Positions 36,709 to 43,471 of a stretch of 43,471 nucleotides of DNA are shown piece by piece. The stretch comes from an uncultured Rhizobium sp. (GTDB lineage: Bacteria > Pseudomonadota > Alphaproteobacteria > Rhizobiales > Rhizobiaceae): the NCBI GenBank assembly GCA_945952415.1, contig CAMFIF010000030.1, positions 1 through 43,471 of the forward strand. Reading direction: 5' to 3'. The notes below the pieces were generated by a model that worked only from the letters and a program-made list of their open reading frames with translations, searched no databases and was not told where the DNA came from. Numbering within the stretch: position 1 is the first letter of the stretch; every line of letters starts with the position of its first letter. Position numbers and translations under genes: made by a program.

Positions 36709-37266
36709 TTACTGACGGAACGGGAAGTTGAACTCTTTCAGAAGAGCCCGTGCTTCGTCGTCCGTGTTTGCCGTCGTGCAAACGATGATGTCCATGCCCC
36801 ACATCTGATCAACCTTGTCGTAGTTGATCTCAGGGAACACAATGTGCTCCTTGATGCCCATGGCGAAGTTGCCACGGCCGTCAAAGCTCTTCGGGTTCAG
36901 GCCGCGGAAGTCGCGAACGCGCGGCAGCGCGATGTTCACGAAGCGATCCAGGAACTCGTACATGCGGGCGCCGCGCAGGGTGACCTTCGCGCCGATCGGC
37001 ATGTTTTCACGCACCTTGAAGCCTGCAATCGAGTTGCGGGCGCGGGTGATGACCGGCTTCTGGCCGGCGATCGCTGCGAGGTCGGCAGCAGCAACGGTGG
37101 GCTTCTTGGAGTCCGCAGTTGCCTCGCCAACACCCATGTTGATGACGATCTTGTCGATCTTCGGGATCATCATCTCGTTGGCGTAATTGAACTTCTCCTG
37201 CATGGCCTTGCGGATGCGGGATACGTATTCCTTCTTGAGCCGCGGCTCATACTTTGCCTCAGCCAT
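36709..37266 (-). CDS. rplE: Large ribosomal subunit protein uL5
   Basis: 185 aa. [14 protein letters not shown] (about 40-53), the P-site tRNA loop region [19 protein letters not shown] and [20 protein letters not shown] identify uL5, which contacts 5S rRNA and the P-site tRNA. Its start lies inside the end of rplX (8-base overlap), so translation is coupled. Confidence 0.98.
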   Translation of the reverse strand: MAEAKYEPRLKKEYVSRIRKAMQEKFNYANEMMIPKIDKIVINMGVGEATADSKKPTVAAADLAAIAGQKPVITRARNSIAGFKVRENMPIGAKVTLRGARMYEFLDRFVNIALPRVRDFRGLNPKSFDGRGNFAMGIKEHIVFPEINYDKVDQMWGMDIIVCTTANTDDEARALLKEFNFPFRQ

Positions 37267-37567
37267 CGATCACTTCTCCCGAACGCTTGGCCACGCGAAC
37301 CTTCTTGCCGTCAACAACCTTGAAGCCAACGCGAGTCGGCTTGCCGTCCTTGTCCTGGATGGCGAGGTTGGACAGATGAAGCGGCGCTTCCTTGGTGATA
37401 ATGCCGGCTTCCTGCGTCTGGGTCTGGCGCTGATGGCGCTTGACGAGGTTGATGCCGCGTACAACGGCGCGGTCTTCCTTCGGCATAACCTGAATGACTT
37501 CCCCGGTGCGGCCCTTGTCCTTGCCGGTGAGTACGACGACCTTGTCGCCCTTGCGAATCTTCTGCAT
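37259..37567 (-). CDS. rplX: Large ribosomal subunit protein uL24
   Basis: 102 aa. I chose the ATG at 37565-37567 because AGGGAG is 8 bases upstream. An ATG two codons earlier is too close to it. The KOW motif [21 protein letters not shown] is at the N-terminus. uL24 is an early 50S assembly initiator. It overlaps rplE by 8 bases. Confidence 0.97.
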   Translation of the reverse strand: MQKIRKGDKVVVLTGKDKGRTGEVIQVMPKEDRAVVRGINLVKRHQRQTQTQEAGIITKEAPLHLSNLAIQDKDGKPTRVGFKVVDGKKVRVAKRSGEVIDG

Positions 37568-37580
37568 CGTCATCGCTCCC

Positions 37581-37949
37581 TTAGAGTACTTCCGGAGCCA
37601 GCGAAATGATCTTCATGTGGTTCTTGGCGCGGAGTTCGCGCGGAACCGGTCCGAAGATACGGGTGCCGATCGGCTCTTTCTTGTTGTCGATAAGAACTGC
37701 TGCGTTGTTATCGAAGCGGATGACGCTGCCATCGGGACGACGGATGTCCTTGGCGGTGCGAACGACAACCGCCTTCATCACGTCACCCTTCTTCACGCGG
37801 CCGCGCGGAATAGCTTCCTTGATGGAAACGACGATGATGTCGCCGATGGAAGCATACTTACGCTTGGAACCGCCCAGCACCTTGATGCACATGACACGAC
37901 GTGCGCCGGAATTATCCGCCACGTCGAGGTTTGTTTGCATCTGAATCAT
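37581..37949 (-). CDS. rplN: Large ribosomal subunit protein uL14
   Basis: 122 aa. It begins [20 protein letters not shown], and the central [20 protein letters not shown] is conserved. uL14 contributes to an intersubunit bridge and binds the silencing factor RsfS. The gap to rpsQ upstream is 214 bases without a gene, longer than most spacers in this operon. Confidence 0.98.
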   Translation of the reverse strand: MIQMQTNLDVADNSGARRVMCIKVLGGSKRKYASIGDIIVVSIKEAIPRGRVKKGDVMKAVVVRTAKDIRRPDGSVIRFDNNAAVLIDNKKEPIGTRIFGPVPRELRAKNHMKIISLAPEVL

Positions 37950-38163
37950 ATCAGGTCGCCTTCTTGTTGTTTACCGGACCGGTTGGGACAGGCCGCCGCA
38001 CCGTCTTGGCTGACGGGACGTTGGGCATGCCCCCCTGTTCCGGCTTATTTGCTACATTCAAAGCAAAAGAACGCTCGTCGCCGAGCGTCCTTTGCTCCAA
38101 GTCCGTGCTTCATACAGATATTTCAGCCAAGCGCAAGAGCACCGGCTGAAACTTCCGCTGAAA

Positions 38164-38400
38164 TCAGGCCTGGACGTTGATCACCGTCCAGCACTTGTCC
38201 TTCGAGATCGGCGCGCATTCCTGGATGGATACGACATCGCCGACCTTGCACTGGTTGTTCTCGTCATGCGCCTTGTACTTCTTCGAACGACGGACGGTCT
38301 TCTGAAGAAGCGGGTGAGCGAAGCGACGCTCAACGCGGACCACGACGGTCTTTTCGTTCTTGTCGCTGACGACAACGCCCTGCAGAATGCGTTTAGGCAT
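38164..38400 (-). CDS. rpsQ: Small ribosomal subunit protein uS17
   Basis: 78 aa. [20 protein letters not shown] and the C-terminal [18 protein letters not shown] are diagnostic of this OB-fold protein, which binds the 16S 5' domain. It follows rpmC by 12 bases. Confidence 0.98.
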   Translation of the reverse strand: MPKRILQGVVVSDKNEKTVVVRVERRFAHPLLQKTVRRSKKYKAHDENNQCKVGDVVSIQECAPISKDKCWTVINVQA

Positions 38401-38412
38401 ATTATTTGGTCC

Positions 38413-38613
38413 TTAGGCCTTGGCTTCTGCCGCCTTCTGGCGGGCAATGGTTTTTACGCGCGCGATGTCACGACGGACTTCTTCGATGCGCGAGGACTTT
38501 TCGAGCTGGCCGGTCGCCTTCTGGAAGCGCAGGTTGAACTGCTCCTTCTTCAGCTTGGCAAGCTCGTCCTTGAGTTGGTCGGCGCTCATGGCGCGAACGT
38601 CTGCGGCTTTCAT
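38413..38613 (-). CDS. rpmC: Large ribosomal subunit protein uL29
   Basis: 66 aa from the ATG of [14 protein letters not shown], which has AAGGG 9 bases upstream. An ATG three codons earlier overlaps that site. It is a two-helix coiled protein at the tunnel exit, next to uL23, where SRP and trigger factor dock. [19 protein letters not shown] is the family core. Confidence 0.97.
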   Translation of the reverse strand: MKAADVRAMSADQLKDELAKLKKEQFNLRFQKATGQLEKSSRIEEVRRDIARVKTIARQKAAEAKA

Positions 38614-38625
38614 GGGCTTCATCCC

Positions 38626-39039
38626 TTACTCTGCAATGCGCTGTACGAAGCGCGTCTTGACCGAGAGCTTGGCAGCGCCGAGACGCAGAGCCTCACGAGC
38701 GATTTCCTCGCTGACGCCGTCGATCTCGAACATGATACGGCCGGGCTTGACCTTGCATGCCCAGTATTCGACCGAACCCTTACCCTTACCCATACGCACT
38801 TCGGTGGGCTTGGCGGTGACCGGAACATCGGGGAATACCCGGATCCAAACACGGCCTGCGCGCTTCATGTAACGGGTGATCGCACGACGAGCCGCTTCGA
38901 TCTGACGGGCATTCACGCGATCCGGCTCCTGAGCCTTCAGGCCGAATTCGCCGAACGCCAGGTCGGAACCGCCCTTGGCCACACCCTTGATGCGGCCCTT
39001 GAACTGCTTGCGGTACTTGGTACGCTTTGGCTGCAACAT
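38626..39039 (-). CDS. rplP: Large ribosomal subunit protein uL16
   Basis: 137 aa. [20 protein letters not shown] and the segment [20 protein letters not shown], followed by [11 protein letters not shown], identify uL16, which helps position A-site tRNA near the peptidyl-transferase centre. The conserved Arg in RMGKGKG is present. It precedes rpmC. Confidence 0.98.
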   Translation of the reverse strand: MLQPKRTKYRKQFKGRIKGVAKGGSDLAFGEFGLKAQEPDRVNARQIEAARRAITRYMKRAGRVWIRVFPDVPVTAKPTEVRMGKGKGSVEYWACKVKPGRIMFEIDGVSEEIAREALRLGAAKLSVKTRFVQRIAE

Positions 39040-39077
39040 TTTCTTGTTTCTCCGAACTTATCTTTCGCCAGCGCTAA

Positions 39078-39800
39078 TCAAGCGTTGTCGCGGCGGCGTT
39101 CGCCACGTTCGCGGCTTGCCGGACCCTGAGCATCGCCTTCCATGGCGCGGCGCTCGGAGGCCATCGGATCGTGCTCAAGGATTTCACCCTTGAAGATCCA
39201 GACCTTGATACCGCAGATGCCGTATGCCGTTTCAGCTTCTGCCGTGCCGTAATCGATATCGGCGCGCAGCGTGTGAAGCGGAACGCGACCTTCGCGATAC
39301 CATTCCGTACGGGCGATTTCAGCACCACCGAGACGGCCGGCGCAGGTGATCTTGATGCCTTCTGCGCCAAGACGCATGGCCGACTGAACGGCGCGCTTCA
39401 TGGCACGGCGGAAAGCAACGCGGCGCTCGAGCTGCTGGGCAATGCCCTGGGCTACGAGGGTGGCGTCTACTTCCGGCTTGCGCACTTCGACGATGTTGAG
39501 GTGCGTTTCGGAATTGGTCATCTCGGAAAGCTTCTTGCGGAGCTTTTCGATGTCTGCACCCTTCTTGCCGATGATCAGGCCCGGACGAGCCGAGTGGATC
39601 GTGACGCGGCACTTCTTGTGCGGACGCTCGATGACGACTTTTGCAATACCAGCCTGCTTCAGCTCGTTCATCAGGTAGGTGCGGATTTTCAGGTCTTCAT
39701 GAAGAAGCTGACCATATTCCGCATTGTCTGCGAACCAGCGGCTATCCCAGGTGCGGTTGATGCCCAGGCGGAAGCCGATCGGATTGATTTTCTGACCCAT
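39078..39800 (-). CDS. rpsC: Small ribosomal subunit protein uS3
   Basis: 240 aa. The KH domain carries [20 protein letters not shown], and the C-terminal domain carries [20 protein letters not shown]. uS3 forms part of the mRNA entry tunnel helicase with uS4 and uS5. A charged tail ([13 protein letters not shown]) extends it slightly beyond E. coli S3. Its start shares one base with the rplV stop. Confidence 0.98.
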   Translation of the reverse strand: MGQKINPIGFRLGINRTWDSRWFADNAEYGQLLHEDLKIRTYLMNELKQAGIAKVVIERPHKKCRVTIHSARPGLIIGKKGADIEKLRKKLSEMTNSETHLNIVEVRKPEVDATLVAQGIAQQLERRVAFRRAMKRAVQSAMRLGAEGIKITCAGRLGGAEIARTEWYREGRVPLHTLRADIDYGTAEAETAYGICGIKVWIFKGEILEHDPMASERRAMEGDAQGPASRERGERRRDNA

Positions 39801-40189
39801 TATGCGGCCTCCCCTTTGGCTTCCACTTCACGGACGACGATCGTCAGGTGCGAGAAGGGCTTCTCGATGCGGGACGCACGGCCGCGACCGCGGGCGTGGA
39901 AGCGCTTCATGACGATGGAGCGGCCGACATAGGCCTCGGCGACGATCAGCGAATCGACGTCGAGATCATGGTTGTTCTCGGCATTGGCGATCGCGGACTG
40001 CAGGGTCTTGCGAACCGTTTCAGCAATGCGCTTGCGCGAGAATTCGAGCTCGGCAAGAGCCCGGTCAACCTTCTTGCCGCGGATCATCGCAGCAAGCAGG
40101 TTGAGCTTCTGGGGGCTGACGCGGATCGTGCGCGCAACTGCCTGCGCCTCGTTGTCCTTCAGCCGGCGTTCGGCTTTAGCCTTGGCCAT
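39800..40189 (-). CDS. rplV: Large ribosomal subunit protein uL22
   Basis: 129 aa. The core [20 protein letters not shown] and the tunnel hairpin region [20 protein letters not shown] are present. The beta hairpin lines the nascent-chain tunnel, where macrolide-resistance mutations occur in other species. An N-terminal basic extension ([15 protein letters not shown]) makes it longer than E. coli L22 (110 aa). Confidence 0.98.
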   Translation of the reverse strand: MAKAKAERRLKDNEAQAVARTIRVSPQKLNLLAAMIRGKKVDRALAELEFSRKRIAETVRKTLQSAIANAENNHDLDVDSLIVAEAYVGRSIVMKRFHARGRGRASRIEKPFSHLTIVVREVEAKGEAA

Positions 40190-40191
40190 CG

Positions 40192-40470
40192 TTACTTCCT
40201 CTTCGCCTTCTTGTCCGCGCCGTGACCGTAGTAGGTACGGGTGGGAGCGAATTCACCGAATTTGTGACCGACCATGTCCTCAGAGACGCTGACCGGGACG
40301 TGCTTGTTGCCGTTGTAGACGCCGAACGTCAGGCCAACGAACTGCGGCAGGATCGTGGAGCGACGGCTCCACATCTTGATCACTTCCGCACGACCGCCTT
40401 CACGAACCTTCTCAGCCTTCTTGAGAAGATAGCCGTCAACAAACGGACCTTTCCAAACTGAACGAGCCAT
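40192..40470 (-). CDS. rpsS: Small ribosomal subunit protein uS19
   Basis: 92 aa, the same length as in E. coli. [20 protein letters not shown] and TVYNGKHVPV-type residues ([20 protein letters not shown]) are diagnostic. It forms a complex with uS13 in the 30S head. It is tightly packed between rplB and rplV. Confidence 0.98.
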   Translation of the reverse strand: MARSVWKGPFVDGYLLKKAEKVREGGRAEVIKMWSRRSTILPQFVGLTFGVYNGNKHVPVSVSEDMVGHKFGEFAPTRTYYGHGADKKAKRK

Positions 40471-40485
40471 TGGAGACTTCCTCTC

Positions 40486-41322
40486 TTACTTCTTACGCTG
40501 ATGGCGCGAGCGCATGATGAACTTGTCGGTCGACTTGTTCGAACGAGTACGCTTGCCCTTGGTCGGCTTGCCCCACGGGGTAACCGGGTGACGGCCACCG
40601 GAGGTGCGGCCTTCACCACCGCCGTGCGGATGGTCGACCGGGTTCATGACGACGCCGCGAACATGCGGACGCTTGCCGCGCCAACGGGAACGACCGGCCT
40701 TGCCGTCGTTGATGTTGGCGTGATCGGGGTTCGATACAGCACCGATGGAGGCAAGGCAAGAGCCGTGCACCAGGCGCTGTTCACCGGAGTTCAGGCGAAG
40801 GATCGCCATGCCCTGGTCACGACCGACGAGCTGCGCATAGGCACCGGCGGAGCGGGCGATCTGACCGCCCTTGCCCGGCTTCATTTCCACGTTGTGGATG
40901 ATGGAGCCGACCGGGATGTAGGCGAGCGGCATGGTGTTGCCGGGCTTTACGTCTACTGCCTTGTCCGAAGCGATGACCTTGTCGCCGGCAGCGAGACGCT
41001 GCGGAGCGAGGATGTAGGCCTGTTCGCCATCGGCATAGTTGACCAGCGCGATGTAGGCGGTGCGGTTCGGGTCATATTCCAGCCGCTCGACGGTGCCTTC
41101 GATGTCGAACTTGCGACGCTTGAAGTCCACCAGACGGTAGGAACGCTTGTGACCACCACCCTGGAAGCGGACGGTGATGCGACCGTAGTTGTTGCGGCCG
41201 CCCTTCGAAGTCAGACCTTCGGTCAGCTTCTTGACCGGCTTGCCCTTGTAGAGACCGGAACGGTCCACAATGACCAGCTGGCGCTGGCTGGGCGTGGTCG
41301 GATTGAAACTTTTCAATGCCAT
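40486..41322 (-). CDS. rplB: Large ribosomal subunit protein uL2
   Basis: 278 aa. It begins [20 protein letters not shown]. The C-terminal loop [20 protein letters not shown] contains the conserved His needed for peptidyl-transferase centre structure. uL2 also joins the subunits. Length is normal. It follows rplW by 12 bases. Confidence 0.99.
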   Translation of the reverse strand: MALKSFNPTTPSQRQLVIVDRSGLYKGKPVKKLTEGLTSKGGRNNYGRITVRFQGGGHKRSYRLVDFKRRKFDIEGTVERLEYDPNRTAYIALVNYADGEQAYILAPQRLAAGDKVIASDKAVDVKPGNTMPLAYIPVGSIIHNVEMKPGKGGQIARSAGAYAQLVGRDQGMAILRLNSGEQRLVHGSCLASIGAVSNPDHANINDGKAGRSRWRGKRPHVRGVVMNPVDHPHGGGEGRTSGGRHPVTPWGKPTKGKRTRSNKSTDKFIMRSRHQRKK

Positions 41323-41334
41323 TTTCTTAATCCC

Positions 41335-41628
41335 TTAGAGTCCGGTGGACACGTCGATGGACTGGCCTTCGGCAAGCGTGACGATTGCCTTCTTGACGTC
41401 CCTCTGACGGCCGGCGATGCCGCGGAACCGCTTCGTCTTGCCCTTGCGGAGAAGGGTGTTGACGGCCGTTACCTTGACACCGAAGAGAGCTTCAACGGCA
41501 GCCTTGATTTCCGGCTTCGTTGCGCCCTTGGCAACGTTGAAAACAACCTGGTTGTGCTCGGAGACCAGGGTCGACTTTTCCGTGATCGACGGGGACACGA
41601 TCACATCGTAGTGACGAAGATCAGTCAT
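41335..41628 (-). CDS. rplW: Large ribosomal subunit protein uL23
   Basis: 97 aa. [20 protein letters not shown] and [19 protein letters not shown] are diagnostic. uL23 surrounds the tunnel exit and is the docking site of trigger factor and SRP. Its start overlaps the rplD stop by 4 bases. Confidence 0.98.
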   Translation of the reverse strand: MTDLRHYDVIVSPSITEKSTLVSEHNQVVFNVAKGATKPEIKAAVEALFGVKVTAVNTLLRKGKTKRFRGIAGRQRDVKKAIVTLAEGQSIDVSTGL

Positions 41629-42245
41629 TTGAACCGCTCCTCCAGAGCTTCAACCGCAGCCTTGGAAAGCACGAGCTTGCCGCAACGCAGGATGTCGTAA
41701 ACGTTGATGCCCTGAACCGGCAGAACATGCACGTTCGGGATGTTCTGGGCAGCGAGCTTGAAGTTGGCGTCAACTTCGGCGCCGCCGATGAAAAGGGCAT
41801 TGTTGAGACCCAGCGATGCAAATGCATTCACCAGAGCCTTGGTCTTGGCTTCGGCCGCTACCAGCTGATCGACGACGATCACGCTTTCGGCGCGAAGCTT
41901 GGCGGACAGCGCATGGCGCAGGGCCAGGGCGCGGACCTTCTTGGGCAGATCATGGGCGTGGCTGCGAACAACCGGGCCATGGGCACGACCGCCGCCGCGG
42001 AACTGCGGTGCACGAGCGGAGTGGTGGCGGGCGCGGCCCGTACCCTTCTGCTTGTACATCTTCGCACCGGTGCGGGCCACTTCGGAGCGGCTCTTGGTCT
42101 TGTGCGTGCCCTGCTGCTTCTTGGCGAGCTGCCAACGAACCATGCGGGCGAGAATGTCTTCACGGGGCTCGAGGCCGAAGATGGCGTCCGAAAGGGAAAC
42201 CGTGCCGGCGTCCTTGCCCTCGAGGGTCTTGACGGTGAGATCCAT
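41625..42245 (-). CDS. rplD: Large ribosomal subunit protein uL4
   Basis: 206 aa. The extended tunnel loop ([20 protein letters not shown], then [15 protein letters not shown]) and the globular part are complete. In enterobacteria uL4 represses its own operon at the rpsJ leader, a control not demonstrable here. It follows rplC by 12 bases. Confidence 0.98.
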   Translation of the reverse strand: MDLTVKTLEGKDAGTVSLSDAIFGLEPREDILARMVRWQLAKKQQGTHKTKSRSEVARTGAKMYKQKGTGRARHHSARAPQFRGGGRAHGPVVRSHAHDLPKKVRALALRHALSAKLRAESVIVVDQLVAAEAKTKALVNAFASLGLNNALFIGGAEVDANFKLAAQNIPNVHVLPVQGINVYDILRCGKLVLSKAAVEALEERFK

Positions 42246-42257
42246 AGTGCGGCTCCC

Positions 42258-42941
42258 TTATTCTGCTGCTGCGCGGAGGCCGGCCGGACGCGGAGCGCCT
42301 TCCGGCGTGCCCGACTTCACGGCGTCACGGACAACGATCCAGGAACCCTTGGAACCGGGCACTGCGCCCTTCACCAGGATAAGGCCACGGTCGCTGTCGG
42401 TGGATACCACTTCGAGGTTCTGGGTGGTCACGCGGGTCTGGCCCATGTGACCAGCCATGCGCTTGCCCTTCCAGACCTTGCCCGGATCCTGGTTGTTACC
42501 AGTCGAACCATGCGAACGGTGCGAGACCGACACGCCGTGGGTGGCACGAAGACCGCCGAAGTTATGGCGCTTCATGGCGCCGGCAAAGCCCTTACCGATC
42601 GAGGTGCCCGTCACGTCGACCAGCTGGCCGGCGATGAAGTGGGCGGCCGTCAGCTCGGCGCCGACGTCGATCAGGTTGTCTTCCGACACGCGGAATTCAA
42701 CGAGCTTGGCCTTGGGCTCCACGGAAGCGGTCGCAAAGTGACCGCGAAGAGCCTTCGACGTGTTCTTGACCTTGGACTGGCCGGCACCGAGCTGAACTGC
42801 GGTATAGCCATTCTTGTCTTGAGTGCGCTGGGCTACCACCTGGCAGTTTTCCACGCGCAATACTGTTACCGGGATATGCTCGCCAGCGTCGTTATAGACG
42901 CGGGTCATTCCCACCTTCTGTGCAATCACACCTGAACGCAT
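42258..42941 (-). CDS. rplC: Large ribosomal subunit protein uL3
   Basis: 227 aa. AAGGA precedes the ATG at 42939-42941. It begins [20 protein letters not shown]. The long internal loop ([20 protein letters not shown], then [16 protein letters not shown]) reaches towards the peptidyl-transferase centre, and the Gln in GNNQDPG is the residue methylated by PrmB in E. coli. An Ala/Pro-rich C-terminus adds length. Confidence 0.98.
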   Translation of the reverse strand: MRSGVIAQKVGMTRVYNDAGEHIPVTVLRVENCQVVAQRTQDKNGYTAVQLGAGQSKVKNTSKALRGHFATASVEPKAKLVEFRVSEDNLIDVGAELTAAHFIAGQLVDVTGTSIGKGFAGAMKRHNFGGLRATHGVSVSHRSHGSTGNNQDPGKVWKGKRMAGHMGQTRVTTQNLEVVSTDSDRGLILVKGAVPGSKGSWIVVRDAVKSGTPEGAPRPAGLRAAAE

Positions 42942-42970
42942 CGGTTCATTCCTTCCCTAAGGCCCTGGCC

Positions 42971-43279
42971 TTAAAGCTTGATTTCGACGTCGACACCGGC
43001 GGCCAGATCGAGCTTCATCAGCGCATCGACCGTCTGCGGTGTCGGATCAACGATGTCGAGAAGACGCTTGTGGGTACGCATCTCGAACTGCTCGCGGCTC
43101 TTCTTGTCGACGTGGGGCGACCGGTTCACGGTGAATTTCTCAATCCGGGTCGGAAGCGGCACCGGGCCGCGCACGCTTGCACCGGTGCGCTTGGCCGTCG
43201 ACACGATTTCGCGCGTGGAGGCATCGAGAACCCGGTGATCAAACGCCTTCAGGCGGATGCGGATATTCTGGCCGTTCAT
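42971..43279 (-). CDS. rpsJ: Small ribosomal subunit protein uS10
   Basis: 102 aa. [20 protein letters not shown] and [20 protein letters not shown] are diagnostic. uS10 is part of the 30S head and doubles as NusE in antitermination. It is the first gene of the S10 operon, 140 bases downstream of tuf. Confidence 0.98.
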   Translation of the reverse strand: MNGQNIRIRLKAFDHRVLDASTREIVSTAKRTGASVRGPVPLPTRIEKFTVNRSPHVDKKSREQFEMRTHKRLLDIVDPTPQTVDALMKLDLAAGVDVEIKL

Positions 43280-43315
43280 TCGACTTGTCCTTGCTCGTGT
43301 TTACCGCGTGCCCTC

Positions 43316-43344
43316 GTATAAGGCACACATTAACTTATGATTAA
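43316..43344 (-). promoter_or_regulatory. Weak candidate promoter before rpsJ
   Basis: On the minus strand TTAATC (43344-43339) and TTATAC (43321-43316) are 17 bases apart, in an AT-rich island between tuf and rpsJ. The match to sigma-70 consensus is poor, and the genes may simply be co-transcribed from tuf or further upstream. Confidence 0.25.
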
Positions 43345-43419
43345 CTGGACCGGCTTTCCTAAAGATGCAGGGACACCGTAGCCAGTGCCCCCGCATTGTT
43401 CAAACCGGTCCGGTTCGAT

Positions 43420-43471
43420 TACTCGATGATCGAGGCAACGATGCCTGCGCCGACGGTGCGGCCGCCTTCGC
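43420..43471 (-). CDS. tuf: Elongation factor Tu, C-terminal fragment (runs off the window)
   Basis: Only the last 16 codons and the stop are in the window. They read REGGRTVGAGIVASIIE followed by TAA, the C-terminus of bacterial EF-Tu, which carries aminoacyl-tRNA to the ribosome as a GTPase. The position directly upstream of rpsJ is the usual place of one tuf copy in proteobacteria. The rest of the gene lies to the right. Confidence 0.95.

Overview
The window looks like a chromosomal segment of an alphaproteobacterium of the order Rhizobiales, most likely a Rhizobiaceae member of the Agrobacterium/Rhizobium type. The evidence is the order of the ribosomal superoperon (tuf-rpsJ ... rplO-secY-adk-rpsM-rpsK-rpoA-rplQ), the protein sequences, the high GC of the core part, and rhizobial-type palindromic intergenic repeats. 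Genus and species cannot be fixed from sequence reading alone.

Layout. (1) About 1-7.3 kb is lower-GC accessory DNA. It holds a PIN-domain (VapC/FitB-like) protein, a zinc-ribbon plus TIR-like protein in apparent operon with a two-helix membrane protein, a 751-residue cytosine-C5-methyltransferase-like protein whose catalytic cysteine is replaced by proline, and a converging acidic protein of unknown function. This resembles a defence-island neighbourhood. (2) 7.3-14.1 kb is a Tn7-like transposition operon: a small coupled ORF, a TnsA-like protein that seems to lack part of its nuclease motif, a TnsB/TniA DDE transposase, a TnsC/TniB AAA ATPase and a long TniQ/TnsD-like protein with several helix-turn-helix-like modules. 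It ends in a strong terminator. (3) 14.1-15.6 kb holds a hairpin-rich intergenic stretch, a 62-aa protein, a DUF4160 protein, and a second copy of the 62-aa family fused to DUF2442. The tail of that fusion has been cut off by a perfect 10-bp tandem duplication. (4) From about 15.7 kb the DNA is high-GC core chromosome: small hypotheticals, a candidate structured RNA, a RocB-like M20 peptidase, a secreted protein, a DUF378 protein, rarA, a Do-like protease, ilvD, msrPQ, a methyltransferase and a YciI-like protein followed by a VOC-gene remnant. (5) 28.4-43.5 kb, all on the minus strand, is the S10-spc-alpha superoperon from rpsJ to rplQ with the 3' end of tuf at the window edge.

How the parts work together. 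The right-hand 15 kb encodes ribosomal proteins, the Sec translocon channel, adenylate kinase and the RNA polymerase alpha subunit. The central part is ordinary housekeeping: branched-chain amino acid synthesis, periplasmic protein quality control and repair, and replication-fork maintenance. The left 15 kb is mobile or defensive. Its least explained items are the cysteine-less methyltransferase-like protein, the TIR/membrane pair, the degenerate TnsA in an otherwise intact transposition operon, and the 62-aa/DUF4160/DUF2442 cassette. No tRNA, rRNA or CRISPR array was recognised.
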